Of a stretch of 44,501 bases of DNA, positions 1-8,210 are shown piece after piece; positions within the stretch are counted from its first letter, which is position 1; every line of letters begins with the position of its first letter. Source of the stretch: H111-94 sp034436045. Its GTDB lineage: Bacteria; Chloroflexota; Ktedonobacteria; Ktedonobacterales; Ktedonobacteraceae. The notes under the pieces are model-generated. The model saw only the letters and a list, made by a program, of their open reading frames with translations. It was not told the DNA's origin and did not search any database. The stretch covers positions 1-44,501 of the forward strand of contig DAOTVZ010000027.1 of assembly GCA_034436045.1 (NCBI GenBank), written 5' to 3'. Position numbers and translations under genes: made by a program.

Positions 1-5
1 GGTAT

Positions 6-30
6 GCAACTGAGTCACAGTTGCCCTTTT
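6..30. terminator. Small terminator-like hairpin
   Basis: GCAACTG and CAGTTGC pair around a 5-base loop (6-24) and are followed by CCTTTTC. On the + strand it could end a transcript entering from the left of the window; the T tract is short, so the call is tentative. Confidence 0.4.
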
Positions 31-133
31 CATTAGCGTGAGTCTGACAGAATGTTGAGAACATTTCACCTTCACATGGATGGCTTCGGGCATAATTTCA
101 AAAAACTTGCCTATCGCGTCAGTTAGCCTTCTT

Positions 134-802
134 TTAGGCACTCCATTGTTGGGTAGCAAGCAAAGTGTGCGAAGAGTCGTAGAACTCAAAGGTAATAGGA
201 GGAGAATATTCAGTGAGGAATAAAACTGTATTGTCTTGAACCTCATCTTCCTCTATAATCCCTGCTTGAGGAAGCATGCGCACGCTCGCAACCTCCTGAC
301 CATTAGCCGTAAGGTAACCAACCAAAAAACGATAATTCGGTCGATCCTCCAGAAGCTCATCATTTATTGATGAACTACCAATCCTCAGCGTATGCATTGC
401 TGAGCCATCCCTTGTTATATCTTCCCTCTTTTTTTCCAGTGATGCTTCTTTCTGTATTACAGGTTTCCCTCCTCCACTTGATATTCTAAGTAGGGGTTTA
501 TGTTGATCCATGCCCTGGTTTTCTTTGCTTGTAAGGAAACGCTCCTCGTTCTTACAATAAACCCCACTACGCACAATAAATGTACCATCGACTTTTTGCA
601 CTACATAACTTGTATCATACCATTGCTGTCCAGTAGTGCTTGTATAACGCACTACATAGGCATATGTATACGGCAGACTTTTCTCTTTTATAAAGATGAT
701 GCTTTCTGGCTTAGCTAATATACCTCTTTCTTCTCGTTTCGCCTGAGGATTAGAATCGGTTAGCGAATTAATTACTGCCTGCTTTGGGGCTTGTGCATGC
801 AT
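134..802 (-). CDS. Hypothetical protein, 222 aa
   Basis: I do not recognise this protein. It reads as a soluble, mostly beta-rich polypeptide with no signal peptide and no membrane segment. The first 40 residues and the stretch around 100-135 are charged and Gln/Lys/Ser-rich, probably linkers. They separate two compact parts: about 40-90 (Tyr-rich, with PYTYAYVVRYT) and about 145-222 (with NYRFLVGYLTANGQEV). The ATG has a strong AGGAGAGG ribosome site just upstream, which supports the start and argues that the gene is real. The next gene on the same strand, 1008-1586, lies upstream across a 205-base gap, so the two may be expressed separately. No function is proposed. Confidence 0.7.
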   Translation of the reverse strand: MHAQAPKQAVINSLTDSNPQAKREERGILAKPESIIFIKEKSLPYTYAYVVRYTSTTGQQWYDTSYVVQKVDGTFIVRSGVYCKNEERFLTSKENQGMDQHKPLLRISSGGGKPVIQKEASLEKKREDITRDGSAMHTLRIGSSSINDELLEDRPNYRFLVGYLTANGQEVASVRMLPQAGIIEEDEVQDNTVLFLTEYSPPITFEFYDSSHTLLATQQWSA

Positions 803-1007
803 TGGTCCTCTCCTTTCTCATGAAATCTTTATAACTAACTCAAAGTTTGAGAGTATCCCTTTTTCAACTACTGTTGCATTACCTGCAACGTTCAGTTTAC
901 CTCAAAAGGGATACCTGTGTCTAGCTTTGGCGATATTTGTTCCCATATTTATCTGGAAAGCATCGATCACCTCTCCTAGTATTCCCCTATGAAAAGAGTT
1001 TTCAAGG

Positions 1008-1586
1008 TTAGTCAGTAGTTGGGCAACCAGGCGCATATAGGCCGGTATTTTGAACCATTAACACCGCAGTCGAAACACCTGTACTCGTCGCAGGAATAGT
1101 TCGCCCATCTTCTACATAGGAACCACTAGCGTCAACGGTCACGATCATTTTAAAGTTTGGGTAATTTCGACCTACTAGCATATGGTTTAAATAGACACAG
1201 TCTACACAACCAACCTTATCATCGTACTGGGCCTTGCCGTATTCTCCGAAAGGAATTGAGAAGTTGTCGTAGAGAGTGGATGAGCCAGTTCCTGCTGTAC
1301 CTTCACAACCATTGGTAATTGTTATTTTCTGGTTAACAGTCGCAACAACACCGCTTATGCCACAAACACTCAAGGTTTGGCCCGTAGCTAGTATCTCGTT
1401 GGGTTTATTTTCATAGTCCTGGACATTCGCACCTTCGTGGAGACATTGATTAGGAGGAGGAGTGTACGGTCCACTAACAGCAAGGGCAGATGATGACCCC
1501 GTAAAACTTAGGGGTAGTGCTAGCATGCAAGCTAAAAGCGCAACCTGCCAAAACTTCTTCGTAGTGGTGTGAGTAGCATTGAACAT
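1008..1586 (-). CDS. Secreted hypothetical protein, 192 aa
   Basis: The N-terminus is a textbook Sec signal peptide: a few positive residues (TTTKKF), a hydrophobic core around residues 14-27 and a likely signal-peptidase I site after SSALA near residue 36. The mature part is about 155 residues, Gly/Thr/Ser-rich, with six or seven cysteines (for example QCLHEG, SVCGIS, NGCEG, GCVDCVYLN, APGCP), which suggests a disulfide-stabilised extracellular beta domain. I see no catalytic motif and do not recognise the family. The start is supported by an AAAGGA ribosome site about 8 bases before the ATG. It is probably exported to the cell surface or medium; the ligand is unknown. Confidence 0.72.
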   Translation of the reverse strand: MFNATHTTTKKFWQVALLACMLALPLSFTGSSSALAVSGPYTPPPNQCLHEGANVQDYENKPNEILATGQTLSVCGISGVVATVNQKITITNGCEGTAGTGSSTLYDNFSIPFGEYGKAQYDDKVGCVDCVYLNHMLVGRNYPNFKMIVTVDASGSYVEDGRTIPATSTGVSTAVLMVQNTGLYAPGCPTTD

Positions 1587-1842
1587 TAGAGTATCCTTTC
1601 TTTCGCATGAGCCACTTTCTCGCTCTATGTGATAAGCGAGATTATGCTATACTGTGAGCATGCGGATGATGTCCGCTGACCAGGTGACACGCTGCTGAAG
1701 ACTGCGAACCTTTTTCAGCGTGCCACTATCTCTTACACTACCCATCTTACCTGAACTACAAGCAAAAGAGGGATCAGAAATGACGGGTTTTCAGGTCAAA
1801 AATGACATAAAATCCCGTTGTTTTTGACGTTTATTCCACCGG
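1587..1842. other. Intergenic region, no gene seen
   Basis: Between the secreted-protein gene and the winged-helix remnant I see no convincing open frame. The first 60 bases should contain the promoter and leader of the reverse-strand gene ending at 1008. There is no DnaA-box cluster here even though rpmH is near dnaA and oriC in many bacteria. Confidence 0.5.
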
Positions 1843-2037
1843 CTAATCCATCATCTCCATCTCGTCAGGAAGCTCGGTGAGCAGAAAGCCGCGTTTGGCA
1901 ACGCGCGTGATAGTCAAGCCATGTGGTTGCAGCCGAGCGTTCATCTCTCGCACCAGCCGCTCAAGATTTTTGACAACCGCTGGCACGAACGCATTTTCAT
2001 AAATCAGGCCTACCAGATAGCAGTGGTTTGAGCAGTT
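1843..2037 (-). pseudogene. Remnant of a winged-helix (OmpR-type) regulator C-terminus
   Basis: Reading the reverse strand from a stop at 2038-2040 to a TAG at 1843-1845 gives 64 codons with no start codon in a sensible place. The residues VVKNLERLVREMNARL followed by GLTITRVAKRGFLL match the recognition helix and C-terminal hairpin of Trans_reg_C winged helices, which typically read NLNRLRRKL...I.TVRGRGYRL. The rest of the protein is missing, and the upstream side runs straight into the rpmH promoter. I interpret it as the decayed tail of an ATPase or response regulator with a C-terminal DNA-binding domain, a class also present intact at 15087-16730. Homology was judged by eye only. Confidence 0.45.
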
Positions 2038-2047
2038 TTAGAGTCCC

Positions 2048-2083
2048 TTGACAATTGACAGAGGCGCGAATACTCGTTATAAT
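2048..2083 (+). promoter_or_regulatory. Consensus sigma-70 promoter for the rpmH cluster
   Basis: A perfect TTGACA at 2055-2060 is separated by exactly 17 bases from a perfect TATAAT at 2078-2083. A second TTGACA lies at 2048-2053, out of optimal spacing. Transcription would start near 2090, about 32 bases before rpmH. Both hexamers match consensus, fitting strong growth-linked expression of a ribosomal protein operon. Confidence 0.85.
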
Positions 2084-2121
2084 CTACGAGATATTCCGAG
2101 TGGAGGAGAAAGTAGCATTCA

Positions 2122-2256
2122 ATGAAACGCACATGGCAACCCAAGCGCATTCCGCGCAAACGTGTACATGGCTTTTTGAAACGTATGGCAACGCGCAACG
2201 GACGGCGGGTCATCAAGGCCCGGCGCTCTAAAGGGCGCTGGAGCTTGACTGTTTAG
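2122..2256 (+). CDS. rpmH: 50S ribosomal protein L34
   Basis: This 44-residue, Arg/Lys-rich protein starts MKRTWQPKRIPRKRVHGF and contains RMATRNGRRVIKARRSKGR, the whole-length signature of bacterial L34. L34 is a late-assembling protein of the large ribosomal subunit. An AGGAGAA ribosome site lies about 10 bases before the ATG. It is the first gene behind the consensus promoter, and rnpA follows after 22 bases, the near-universal bacterial order. It is too short to be caught by many open-frame cut-offs, but the match is unambiguous. Confidence 0.97.
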   Translation: MKRTWQPKRIPRKRVHGFLKRMATRNGRRVIKARRSKGRWSLTV

Positions 2257-2278
2257 TTGTTAGACAGCATAGCATAGA

Positions 2279-2725
2279 GTGGCACTCAATCGTGCGTTAC
2301 GCCTGCGTAAAAATAGCGATTTTCAGCGAGTGAGGCAGCAGGGGCGTGCTGTGGCGTCCCGGCTGCTTATCGTCGCATGGGCACCTAACGATGTCTCACG
2401 AGTGCGAGTCGGTTTCGTCGTCAGCAAACGGATCACGAAACGCGCTGTACGACGTAATTACATAAAGAGACTTCTCGGTGAGGCAATTCGGCCTTATTTG
2501 TCTGAACTTTCCGGTTACTGGGACGTAGTAATTACAGCAAAAAGTCCTATCGTCGATGTCCCCTTACACGACATCGCACAGGACATCGGAATACTTTTAC
2601 GTCGGGCGCGACTGCTCGCCCCGGCACCAACACCGGCTCCGCGACAGGAGACGGAGCCTGAGCAGCGAACAGATGCCAGCAGCAGGCAGGCAAACGGGCA
2701 GGCAGTCGATACGTACAAGGGTTGA
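2279..2725 (+). CDS. rnpA: Ribonuclease P protein component
   Basis: RnpA binds the RNase P RNA and helps it mature the 5' ends of tRNAs. The N-terminal 115 residues match the family: RLRKNSDFQRVRQQGR at the start, then VGFVVSKRITKRAVRRNYIKRLLGEAIR, which contains the RNxxKR RNA-binding motif. The last 35 residues are a Pro/Gln/Glu-rich extension not needed for the fold. The start is GTG and its ribosome site is weak, so translation may depend on coupling with rpmH. The stop overlaps the possible TTG start of yidD by four bases. The RNase P RNA gene itself is not in the window. Confidence 0.95.
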   Translation: MALNRALRLRKNSDFQRVRQQGRAVASRLLIVAWAPNDVSRVRVGFVVSKRITKRAVRRNYIKRLLGEAIRPYLSELSGYWDVVITAKSPIVDVPLHDIAQDIGILLRRARLLAPAPTPAPRQETEPEQRTDASSRQANGQAVDTYKG

Positions 2726-2730
2726 TAGCA

Positions 2731-2958
2731 GTGAAATATATCGCACTCGCACTTATTAGAATCTATCAGCGCACGCTGTCGGTCGTCTTGCCTTCATCGT
2801 GTCGGTTTACTCCCTCATGTTCCCAGTATGGTTATGAGGCAATTGAACGCTTCGGCCTCATCCGTGGTGGATGGCTTGCCATCAAGCGGATTGGACGATG
2901 TCACCCATTTTATCATGGCGATCTGTACGATCCGGTTCCCGAAAAACTGGGGCACTAG
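2731..2958 (+). CDS. yidD: Membrane protein insertion efficiency factor YidD
   Basis: YidD is a small membrane-associated protein that helps YidC insert proteins into the membrane. The characteristic core SCRFTPSCSQYGYEAIERFG is followed by GGWLAIKRIGRCHPF and the conserved HGDLYDPVP ending, with all three family cysteines present. I chose the GTG at 2731, giving MKYIALALIRIYQ, because AAGGG lies 9 bases upstream and family members usually start here. A TTG at 2722, overlapping the rnpA stop, would add three residues. At 75 residues the length is normal. It lies between rnpA and yidC, the standard context. Confidence 0.94.
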   Translation: MKYIALALIRIYQRTLSVVLPSSCRFTPSCSQYGYEAIERFGLIRGGWLAIKRIGRCHPFYHGDLYDPVPEKLGH

Positions 2959-2982
2959 GTCGAGGAAGGCAGGAGAATACTT

Positions 2983-4056
2983 GTGAGTACATTCTTGGGT
3001 CCAATTGGTAATTTATTCAACATCATCTTTACGTTTCCCATCTTCAACGCGCTGATGCTACTCTACCACGCTATCGGCGATTTTGCCCTGTCGATTGTCG
3101 TGTTGACGCTCGTCATCAAGCTGATCCTGTTTCCTCTGACCCTACAGCAGCTCAAATCCATGCGCGCGACACAGGCCCTGCAACCACAGATGGCCGAGAT
3201 ACGCCGCAAATACGCGAAGGATCAACAGGCACAGGCGCTCGCTATGCAGCAGCTTTATAAAGAATATGGCATCAATCCTGCGGCCGGTTGTCTGCCTCTG
3301 TTGATCCAGATGCCCGTGTTATATGGCCTGTTCTTCGCGCTGGAAAACGTCATTCGCGTCACCGGCTCGACTACCGCACGTTTGAAAGCTATTAACGGGA
3401 TGCTCTACCCGTTCGTGCCACACTTCACAAAGCTGCCCAACCTGTCGCTGGACTGGTTTACCTTCATTAATCCGGCATTCCATATTCCACTAGCTATGCC
3501 GGACCCAACCCATGTCTTGCCCATTCTGGCCGCGCTGGCCACCTTTATCCAGTTGCGTATGTCACAAACGCGCCAGCAGGCAACGAGCAGTAGCGCGAGT
3601 GACCCGACGGCACAGTCGATGAAGATGATGCAGTTCGTGATGCCCATTATCACCCTTTTCATCGGTTGGACTTTCCCCGCCGGTCTGGCACTCTACTGGA
3701 CTGTTTCGTCTATCTTCCAGGTGGTGCAGCAGTACTTTGTGACCGGTTGGGGCGCGCTCGCCGTTATGCCCAATCTTAATCTGGCCGGTATCAGCGGTTC
3801 TGGCAGTGCCAGCAGCACGAACAGCAGTAATGGCACTAGCAAAGCAACGAAGAATGGCAACACTGTTGTAGACGCGCCCAAAGCTCGCACGCTTGTCCGG
3901 GCCGATAGCAATGCAGAGGGTGATACTGATAGCGATACTGCCCAGGCCGATGGCACAACCAATCGCCAGACGCGCTCAACGTCGCGCACCAATACAAGCG
4001 CCTCGGCACGCAGGCGTAGCTCGAATGTACGTCGTCGCCGCACAACGTCGCGTTAG
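2983..4056 (+). CDS. yidC: Membrane protein insertase YidC/Oxa1
   Basis: YidC inserts and folds membrane proteins, alone or with SecYEG. The protein has the five-segment Oxa1 core without the large periplasmic P1 domain of Gram-negative YidC. Residues about 35-110 contain IVVLTLVIKLILFPLTLQQL and the conserved cytoplasmic hairpin with MRATQALQPQMAEIRRKYA; NPAAGCLPLLIQMPVLYGLF follows, and further membrane segments lie around 175-260. The last 90 residues form a low-complexity Ser/Thr/Arg tail ending RRRSSNVRRRRTTSR, which is probably cytoplasmic and could contact ribosomes, as basic tails of some YidC proteins do. The start is GTG with AGGAG 7 bases upstream. Confidence 0.95.
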   Translation: MSTFLGPIGNLFNIIFTFPIFNALMLLYHAIGDFALSIVVLTLVIKLILFPLTLQQLKSMRATQALQPQMAEIRRKYAKDQQAQALAMQQLYKEYGINPAAGCLPLLIQMPVLYGLFFALENVIRVTGSTTARLKAINGMLYPFVPHFTKLPNLSLDWFTFINPAFHIPLAMPDPTHVLPILAALATFIQLRMSQTRQQATSSSASDPTAQSMKMMQFVMPIITLFIGWTFPAGLALYWTVSSIFQVVQQYFVTGWGALAVMPNLNLAGISGSGSASSTNSSNGTSKATKNGNTVVDAPKARTLVRADSNAEGDTDSDTAQADGTTNRQTRSTSRTNTSASARRRSSNVRRRRTTSR

Positions 4057-4144
4057 CGAGAAACGATATAATAGAGCATAGGTGTCATCATATGAGCGTA
4101 GCGACACCGCTCAATATATGTAATGAGAGGGAGGCAAGGTCATC

Positions 4145-5152
4145 GTGGAAAGTATAGAAGCCAGCGGCAAGAGTGTCGAGGAGGCAATCCAAAAGGCATT
4201 GATGCGCCTGGGAAAACGCCGCGATGAAGTAGATATCGCTGTATTACAAGAGCCAAGTCGGGGTCTGGTTGGTCTGGGCGGACGCGAGGCTGTCGTGCGT
4301 GCAACGCTGCGCGTGCCACAGGCGCAGACGACGCAGACGCATCCACAGCCCGGCAAAGCGAGCGGGGCAGTGATTACACCCGAAATGGCGGATGCGATCC
4401 TCGGCCCGGATGCTGAGATTCCCTTGCCCGACAACGAACTCTATGAAGGCGAAGAGGAGTTTGAGGACGGGGAAGACGAGGAAGAATACCTGGACGAAGG
4501 TGAGGAGGAGTTTGAAGAGGAAGATGAGGAATTTGAGGAGGAGGAAGACGAAAATGAGCCAATCCCCTTCGTCCCTCTGGCCTCCACTTCCTCACAATCT
4601 CTTTCCTCGCTCGTGGCCGAGGCGGCTGAAACTGCCGATGCTTCGGACGAGGGTCGGCAAACGGAGATGACCGAAGTAGAGGTGCCGAGCCGCGAGGACA
4701 TTGAGATTACCGTTGATGTCCTGCAACATATTTTACGCTACATGAACATCCATGCCACCGTGCAGGTGCGCTCTACCAACCCGCTTACGCTCAATATTCA
4801 TGGCATTAACGAAAACCTCGGCCTGCTCATTGGCCGCCGCGGCGAGACGCTGGCCGCCTTGCAATTGCTGGTCAATCTGATCGTCAGCCACCGTACCCAT
4901 CACCGCATGCGCATCATCGTCGATGCCGAGAATTATCGGCAGCGACGCGAAGAGAATCTGCGCTCCCTGGCCCTGCGTGTGGCGCAGCAGGTACGCAGCT
5001 ACCGTCGCTCCATTGCCCTCGAAGCGATGCCACCCCACGAACGCCGCATCGTACACATCGCGCTCTCCGATAGCAAGGACATCAGCACCGAGAGCATCGG
5101 TGAAGGCGATGAACGGCGCGTCGTCATCTCGCTCAAACGCCCTGGCCGCTAA
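4145..5152 (+). CDS. khpB: RNA-binding protein KhpB/Jag (Jag_N-KH-R3H)
   Basis: KhpB (Jag, EloR) binds RNA with its partner KhpA and influences cell elongation and division. Residues 1-55 are the Jag_N domain (SGKSVEEAIQKALMRLG, then GLVGLGGREAVVRATL). Residues about 98-142 form an extremely acidic Glu/Asp linker. The KH domain follows at about 185-265 with LGLLIGRRGETLAALQLLVN, where IGRRG is the GxxG RNA-binding loop. The R3H domain ends the protein (MPPHERRIVHIAL). The start is GTG. Its place directly after yidC is conserved across Gram-positive-like bacteria. The acidic insertion is longer than in typical homologues. Confidence 0.93.
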   Translation: MESIEASGKSVEEAIQKALMRLGKRRDEVDIAVLQEPSRGLVGLGGREAVVRATLRVPQAQTTQTHPQPGKASGAVITPEMADAILGPDAEIPLPDNELYEGEEEFEDGEDEEEYLDEGEEEFEEEDEEFEEEEDENEPIPFVPLASTSSQSLSSLVAEAAETADASDEGRQTEMTEVEVPSREDIEITVDVLQHILRYMNIHATVQVRSTNPLTLNIHGINENLGLLIGRRGETLAALQLLVNLIVSHRTHHRMRIIVDAENYRQRREENLRSLALRVAQQVRSYRRSIALEAMPPHERRIVHIALSDSKDISTESIGEGDERRVVISLKRPGR

Positions 5153-5159
5153 CCGGTAC

Positions 5160-5195
5160 AAGGCGTCCATGCACAAACACCTGCATGGACGCCTT
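5160..5195 (+). terminator. Strong hairpin ending the rpmH-khpB cluster
   Basis: AAGGCGTCCATGCA (5160-5173) and its exact complement TGCATGGACGCCTT (5182-5195) form a 14-bp perfect stem with an 8-base loop, 8 bases after the khpB stop. There is no long T tract, so it may act as a transcript-end stabiliser or a weak terminator before the next gene at 5217. Confidence 0.7.
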
Positions 5196-5216
5196 GCATT
5201 CAAATAAGGGGAAAAT

Positions 5217-6101
5217 ATGCCTGTAACGCCTCAGTTCCTCACTATCGGGCACGTCACCCGTGATCTGCTTGACGATGGCTCCTTCACGGTTGGGGGGACG
5301 GTAACGTTTGCTGCCCTCACCGCCTACCGCTTAGGATTGGCGTCCGCCATCGTTACCTGTGCCGACGAGGCGTTTCTTGCTCATCTTCCTACCTATCTTC
5401 CAGGCATAGCACTGCACACGCGCGCCAGTGCGCACACCACCACCTTTGCCAATTACTATCACGGCGGTTTTCGTGTGCAGTATTTACATGAGCGCGGCGA
5501 CTCATTAGATGGCGATGATATTCCAGCGGCATGGCGCTCAGCCCCGATTGTGCTGCTCGCCCCTCTCGATCAGGAGCTATCGCCCGACATCGTTCGGTTC
5601 TTTCCGCGCCATGCGGGTTCGCTGGTGGCGGCAACACCACAGGGCTGGCTGCGGCGCTGGGACGCCGACGGTCGCGTCTGGCCCACACCCTGGCAGGTCG
5701 CAGAACAGGTTTTGCCCTCACTAGACGCGCTGATCCTCAGTCACGATGATCTCTTACCTTTTGCCGAAGGCAACCGCGCCGACGCCGACGCCATCCTGGC
5801 GCGCTGGAGCATGTATGTTCCGCTGCTCGTTGCAACCGACGGCAGATACGGGGCCAGCCTCTACCGGCGCGGGGTCGCCATGCGCTTCCCAGCTTATCCC
5901 GCCGTCGAGGTCGATCCTACCGGCGCGGGCGATGTCTTCGCCGCCGCTTTCCTGGGCCATCTCTGGCAACATGGTGACCCCGCGCAAGCCGTCAACTTCG
6001 CCAACTGCGTCGCCTCTTTCTCCGTTGAGAAGACCGGCATCCAGGGCATCCCCACGCTGGAGATGGTGATGGAGCGGCTAAAACCAATAAGCATGCAATA
6101 A
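5217..6101 (+). CDS. PfkB-family carbohydrate/nucleoside kinase
   Basis: Members of this ribokinase-like family phosphorylate sugars or nucleosides using ATP. The N-terminal region contains GGTVTFAALTAYRLG, the sugar-binding GG motif of the family (about residues 27-42). Near residue 237 the C-terminal signature DPTGAGDVFAAAFLGHL carries the catalytic Asp and anion hole. The 294-residue length is normal. The substrate cannot be read from sequence. The ATG follows GGGGAAAAT after the khpB hairpin, so it may be read through from the upstream operon. It converges on der with only 15 bases between stops. Confidence 0.88.
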   Translation: MPVTPQFLTIGHVTRDLLDDGSFTVGGTVTFAALTAYRLGLASAIVTCADEAFLAHLPTYLPGIALHTRASAHTTTFANYYHGGFRVQYLHERGDSLDGDDIPAAWRSAPIVLLAPLDQELSPDIVRFFPRHAGSLVAATPQGWLRRWDADGRVWPTPWQVAEQVLPSLDALILSHDDLLPFAEGNRADADAILARWSMYVPLLVATDGRYGASLYRRGVAMRFPAYPAVEVDPTGAGDVFAAAFLGHLWQHGDPAQAVNFANCVASFSVEKTGIQGIPTLEMVMERLKPISMQ

Positions 6102-6116
6102 TGCAATTTTTTGTTC

Positions 6117-7544
6117 TTACGAGCGTTTCTTCATGGCGTCTTCGCGGCTGTTACGCTGACGGAATTGCAACTTGATGGCGGTACCTTTGAAGCTGAAGGC
6201 TTCGCGCAGGCGATTCTCCAGGTAGCGTTCATAGGAGAAGTGAACGGCCTCGGTATCGTTGACAAAGAAGACAAAGGTCGGTGGATTGACACGAACCTGA
6301 GTAGCATAATAAATCTTAAGTACTTTGTTGCGTACAACTGTGGGATTATGGCGACGCACCGCCTCCTGTACCACCTCGTTCAACTTCGCCGTTGGCACAC
6401 GTAAGAAACGCATCTGTGTGATATTTAGTGCCGTCTCAAGAATAGATTGCACATGATAGCCTGTTTTGGCCGAAGCAAAGATGATCGGCGCGTAGGGAAT
6501 GAACTTGAGGCCCTCAGCCAGATAGCGGCGGTACTCTTCCGCTGAGCGGATCTCTTCCTCCGGGCTGAGATACCGACCCTCGCGTTCGGCACGGCGCTGC
6601 TCCTGCGCCAGGTCCCACTTGTTGACAACGACGATAACGCCTTTGGTCTGCGCATGAATCTCGCCCGCGATATGCGTGTCCTGTGCGGTCAAGCCCTCGC
6701 TGGCGTCGATTAATAAAAGCGCCACGTCGGCGCGTTCAAGGGCACGCAAAGAGCGCAACACGCTAAACTTCTCGATGCCGGGACCGATATGCCCACGTCG
6801 TCGAATACCCGCTGTGTCGATCAGCCTGATCTTCTGGCCCTTGAACTCGAAATCAGTATCGATGGAATCGCGCGTGGTGCCGGGCACAGCGCTGACGATA
6901 GAGCGTTGTGTGCCGAGAATGGCATTGAGTAGCGAAGATTTGCCCACGTTCGGACGCCCAATGATGGCGATACGCGGTGTTTCGTCCTCCTCCTCGCTGG
7001 CCTCCTCCTCGTCCTCCGGTGGCAGTTCCTCCACGATGCGGTCAAGCAGGTCGCCCGTGCCTACACCTTGCAGGGCCGAGATGGGAATGGGTTCGCCCAG
7101 GCCCAGGCTATAGAACTCGACGGCATCCTGGCGACGAGCGGCGTTATCGGCCTTGTTGGCGGCCAGAATGACAGGTTTGTTGGAACGACGCAACAGTTCC
7201 GCGACTTCTTCATCGGCGGCGGTAATGCCGCTGCGGGCATCGACCAGCAGCACGATGACATCGGCCTCCTCAATGGCCAGCTCGGCCTGCTCCTGCACGT
7301 GATCCATCAGGTCGCCGGGCTGGCCGGTCAAACCCACCTGTCCCACCGGGATATCGCCGAACTCCAGTCCACCGGTATCGATCAAGGTAAAAGTACGCCC
7401 ATTCCAGTCTGTATCGCCATAGATGCGGTCGCGCGTGGTGCCGGGCATATCCTCGACAATGGCGCGCCGATCTCCAATCATTCGATTAAAAAAAGTCGAT
7501 TTGCCAACGTTTGGCCTACCGACGATAGCAACTAACGGTTTCAT
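6117..7544 (-). CDS. der: Ribosome-assembly GTPase Der (EngA)
   Basis: Der is a double GTPase needed for 50S subunit maturation. Two complete G domains are visible. G1 has GRPNVGKST at residues about 9-17, PGTTRDR, DTGG and NKAD; G2 has GRPNVGKSS near 200, PGTTRDSID, DTAGIRRR and NKWD. A short acidic linker (EDEEEASEEEDE) separates them, and a KH-like domain ends the protein (about 360-475) with a basic tail. I chose the ATG at 7544, giving MKPLVAIVGRPN, because a G-rich ribosome site precedes it; a GTG nine bases further upstream is possible. An extended -10 promoter lies about 70 bases upstream. Confidence 0.97.
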   Translation of the reverse strand: MKPLVAIVGRPNVGKSTFFNRMIGDRRAIVEDMPGTTRDRIYGDTDWNGRTFTLIDTGGLEFGDIPVGQVGLTGQPGDLMDHVQEQAELAIEEADVIVLLVDARSGITAADEEVAELLRRSNKPVILAANKADNAARRQDAVEFYSLGLGEPIPISALQGVGTGDLLDRIVEELPPEDEEEASEEEDETPRIAIIGRPNVGKSSLLNAILGTQRSIVSAVPGTTRDSIDTDFEFKGQKIRLIDTAGIRRRGHIGPGIEKFSVLRSLRALERADVALLLIDASEGLTAQDTHIAGEIHAQTKGVIVVVNKWDLAQEQRRAEREGRYLSPEEEIRSAEEYRRYLAEGLKFIPYAPIIFASAKTGYHVQSILETALNITQMRFLRVPTAKLNEVVQEAVRRHNPTVVRNKVLKIYYATQVRVNPPTFVFFVNDTEAVHFSYERYLENRLREAFSFKGTAIKLQFRQRNSREDAMKKRS

Positions 7545-7615
7545 TTTCCCCACCCACCCTTTCCGATATTACACAAGGGAAAAACACAATGATACATAAT
7601 TCAGGATCGAATGCT

Positions 7616-7624
7616 ATTATAACA
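7616..7624 (-). promoter_or_regulatory. Extended -10 promoter of der
   Basis: Read on the reverse strand this is TGTTATAAT, a perfect -10 hexamer with the upstream TG of extended -10 promoters. No good -35 is visible. The predicted leader is about 65 bases long. Confidence 0.6.
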
Positions 7625-7726
7625 TCTCTGCTAAAAACTATCTACTACGTCCACGCCCAGCTTTGATATTACTAAACAATGCTCGTATGATTTATGCAGA
7701 GATATCTGTGAAATGAGGTAAGCGTG

Positions 7727-8101
7727 ATGTCTACACCAATACAAGCGGGAGATTTATCTTTTATATTTTTTGGCTCTATAGGGATGTTATACATCTTTCT
7801 CTGGCTGGTTAAGGCGTTCTATCACTGTTTCATGGCCTTCAACCAGCGTGAGCTACTGCGGGTCATTGGACTCATCATCGTAGCACAGATTTTTTTTGTA
7901 AGCATGAAATTTGTCTTTTCCAGTGGGCATCCGCCATCGTTATTTTTGCCTGCTCTCGGAAACATCACATGGGGTCTGGCCTGGCCTGTTATATATTTCA
8001 CCGGCCCCAAAAGCAGCTATAAACGCTCAAAGACTATCTGGGCCATTGTGTCTATTGCTTTCACAACATGTGGCTATATCTTATCTATAATTAATCATTG
8101 A
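7727..8101 (+). CDS. Small four-helix membrane protein, unknown function
   Basis: The 124-residue product is almost entirely hydrophobic, with four likely membrane helices: about 10-35 (FIFFGSIGMLYIFLWLV), 45-65 (VIGLIIVAQIFFVSMKFVF), 72-92 (LFLPALGNITWGLAWPVIYF) and 103-122. A short basic segment (SYKRSK) precedes the last helix. A GAGG ribosome site supports the ATG; a GTG one codon earlier is equally possible. It lies alone between divergent der and convergent prs, in locally A+T-rich DNA. I do not recognise a family. Confidence 0.72.
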   Translation: MSTPIQAGDLSFIFFGSIGMLYIFLWLVKAFYHCFMAFNQRELLRVIGLIIVAQIFFVSMKFVFSSGHPPSLFLPALGNITWGLAWPVIYFTGPKSSYKRSKTIWAIVSIAFTTCGYILSIINH

Positions 8102-8210
8102 TTGACTACGGCGTTTTCATTAGGAAAGCAATAAATTACCTGTATAACATCGTAAATCATGCTTCTATGGAGATGTAGGTAAAGCCTGTTTAATATAATA
8201 GAATATGTTT

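Noticed and set aside
3693..4043. Reverse-strand 116-codon open frame opposite yidC
   Set aside because: It is a shadow of the Ser/Arg-rich yidC tail; composition mirrors that strand and there is no ribosome site.
4733..5203. Reverse-strand 156-codon open frame opposite khpB
   Set aside because: It is antisense to the conserved KH and R3H domains and has no family resemblance.
6087..6116. Intrinsic terminator at the PfkB-der junction
   Set aside because: A T run is present (TTTTTTG), but the only upstream stem is four base pairs, too weak to call.
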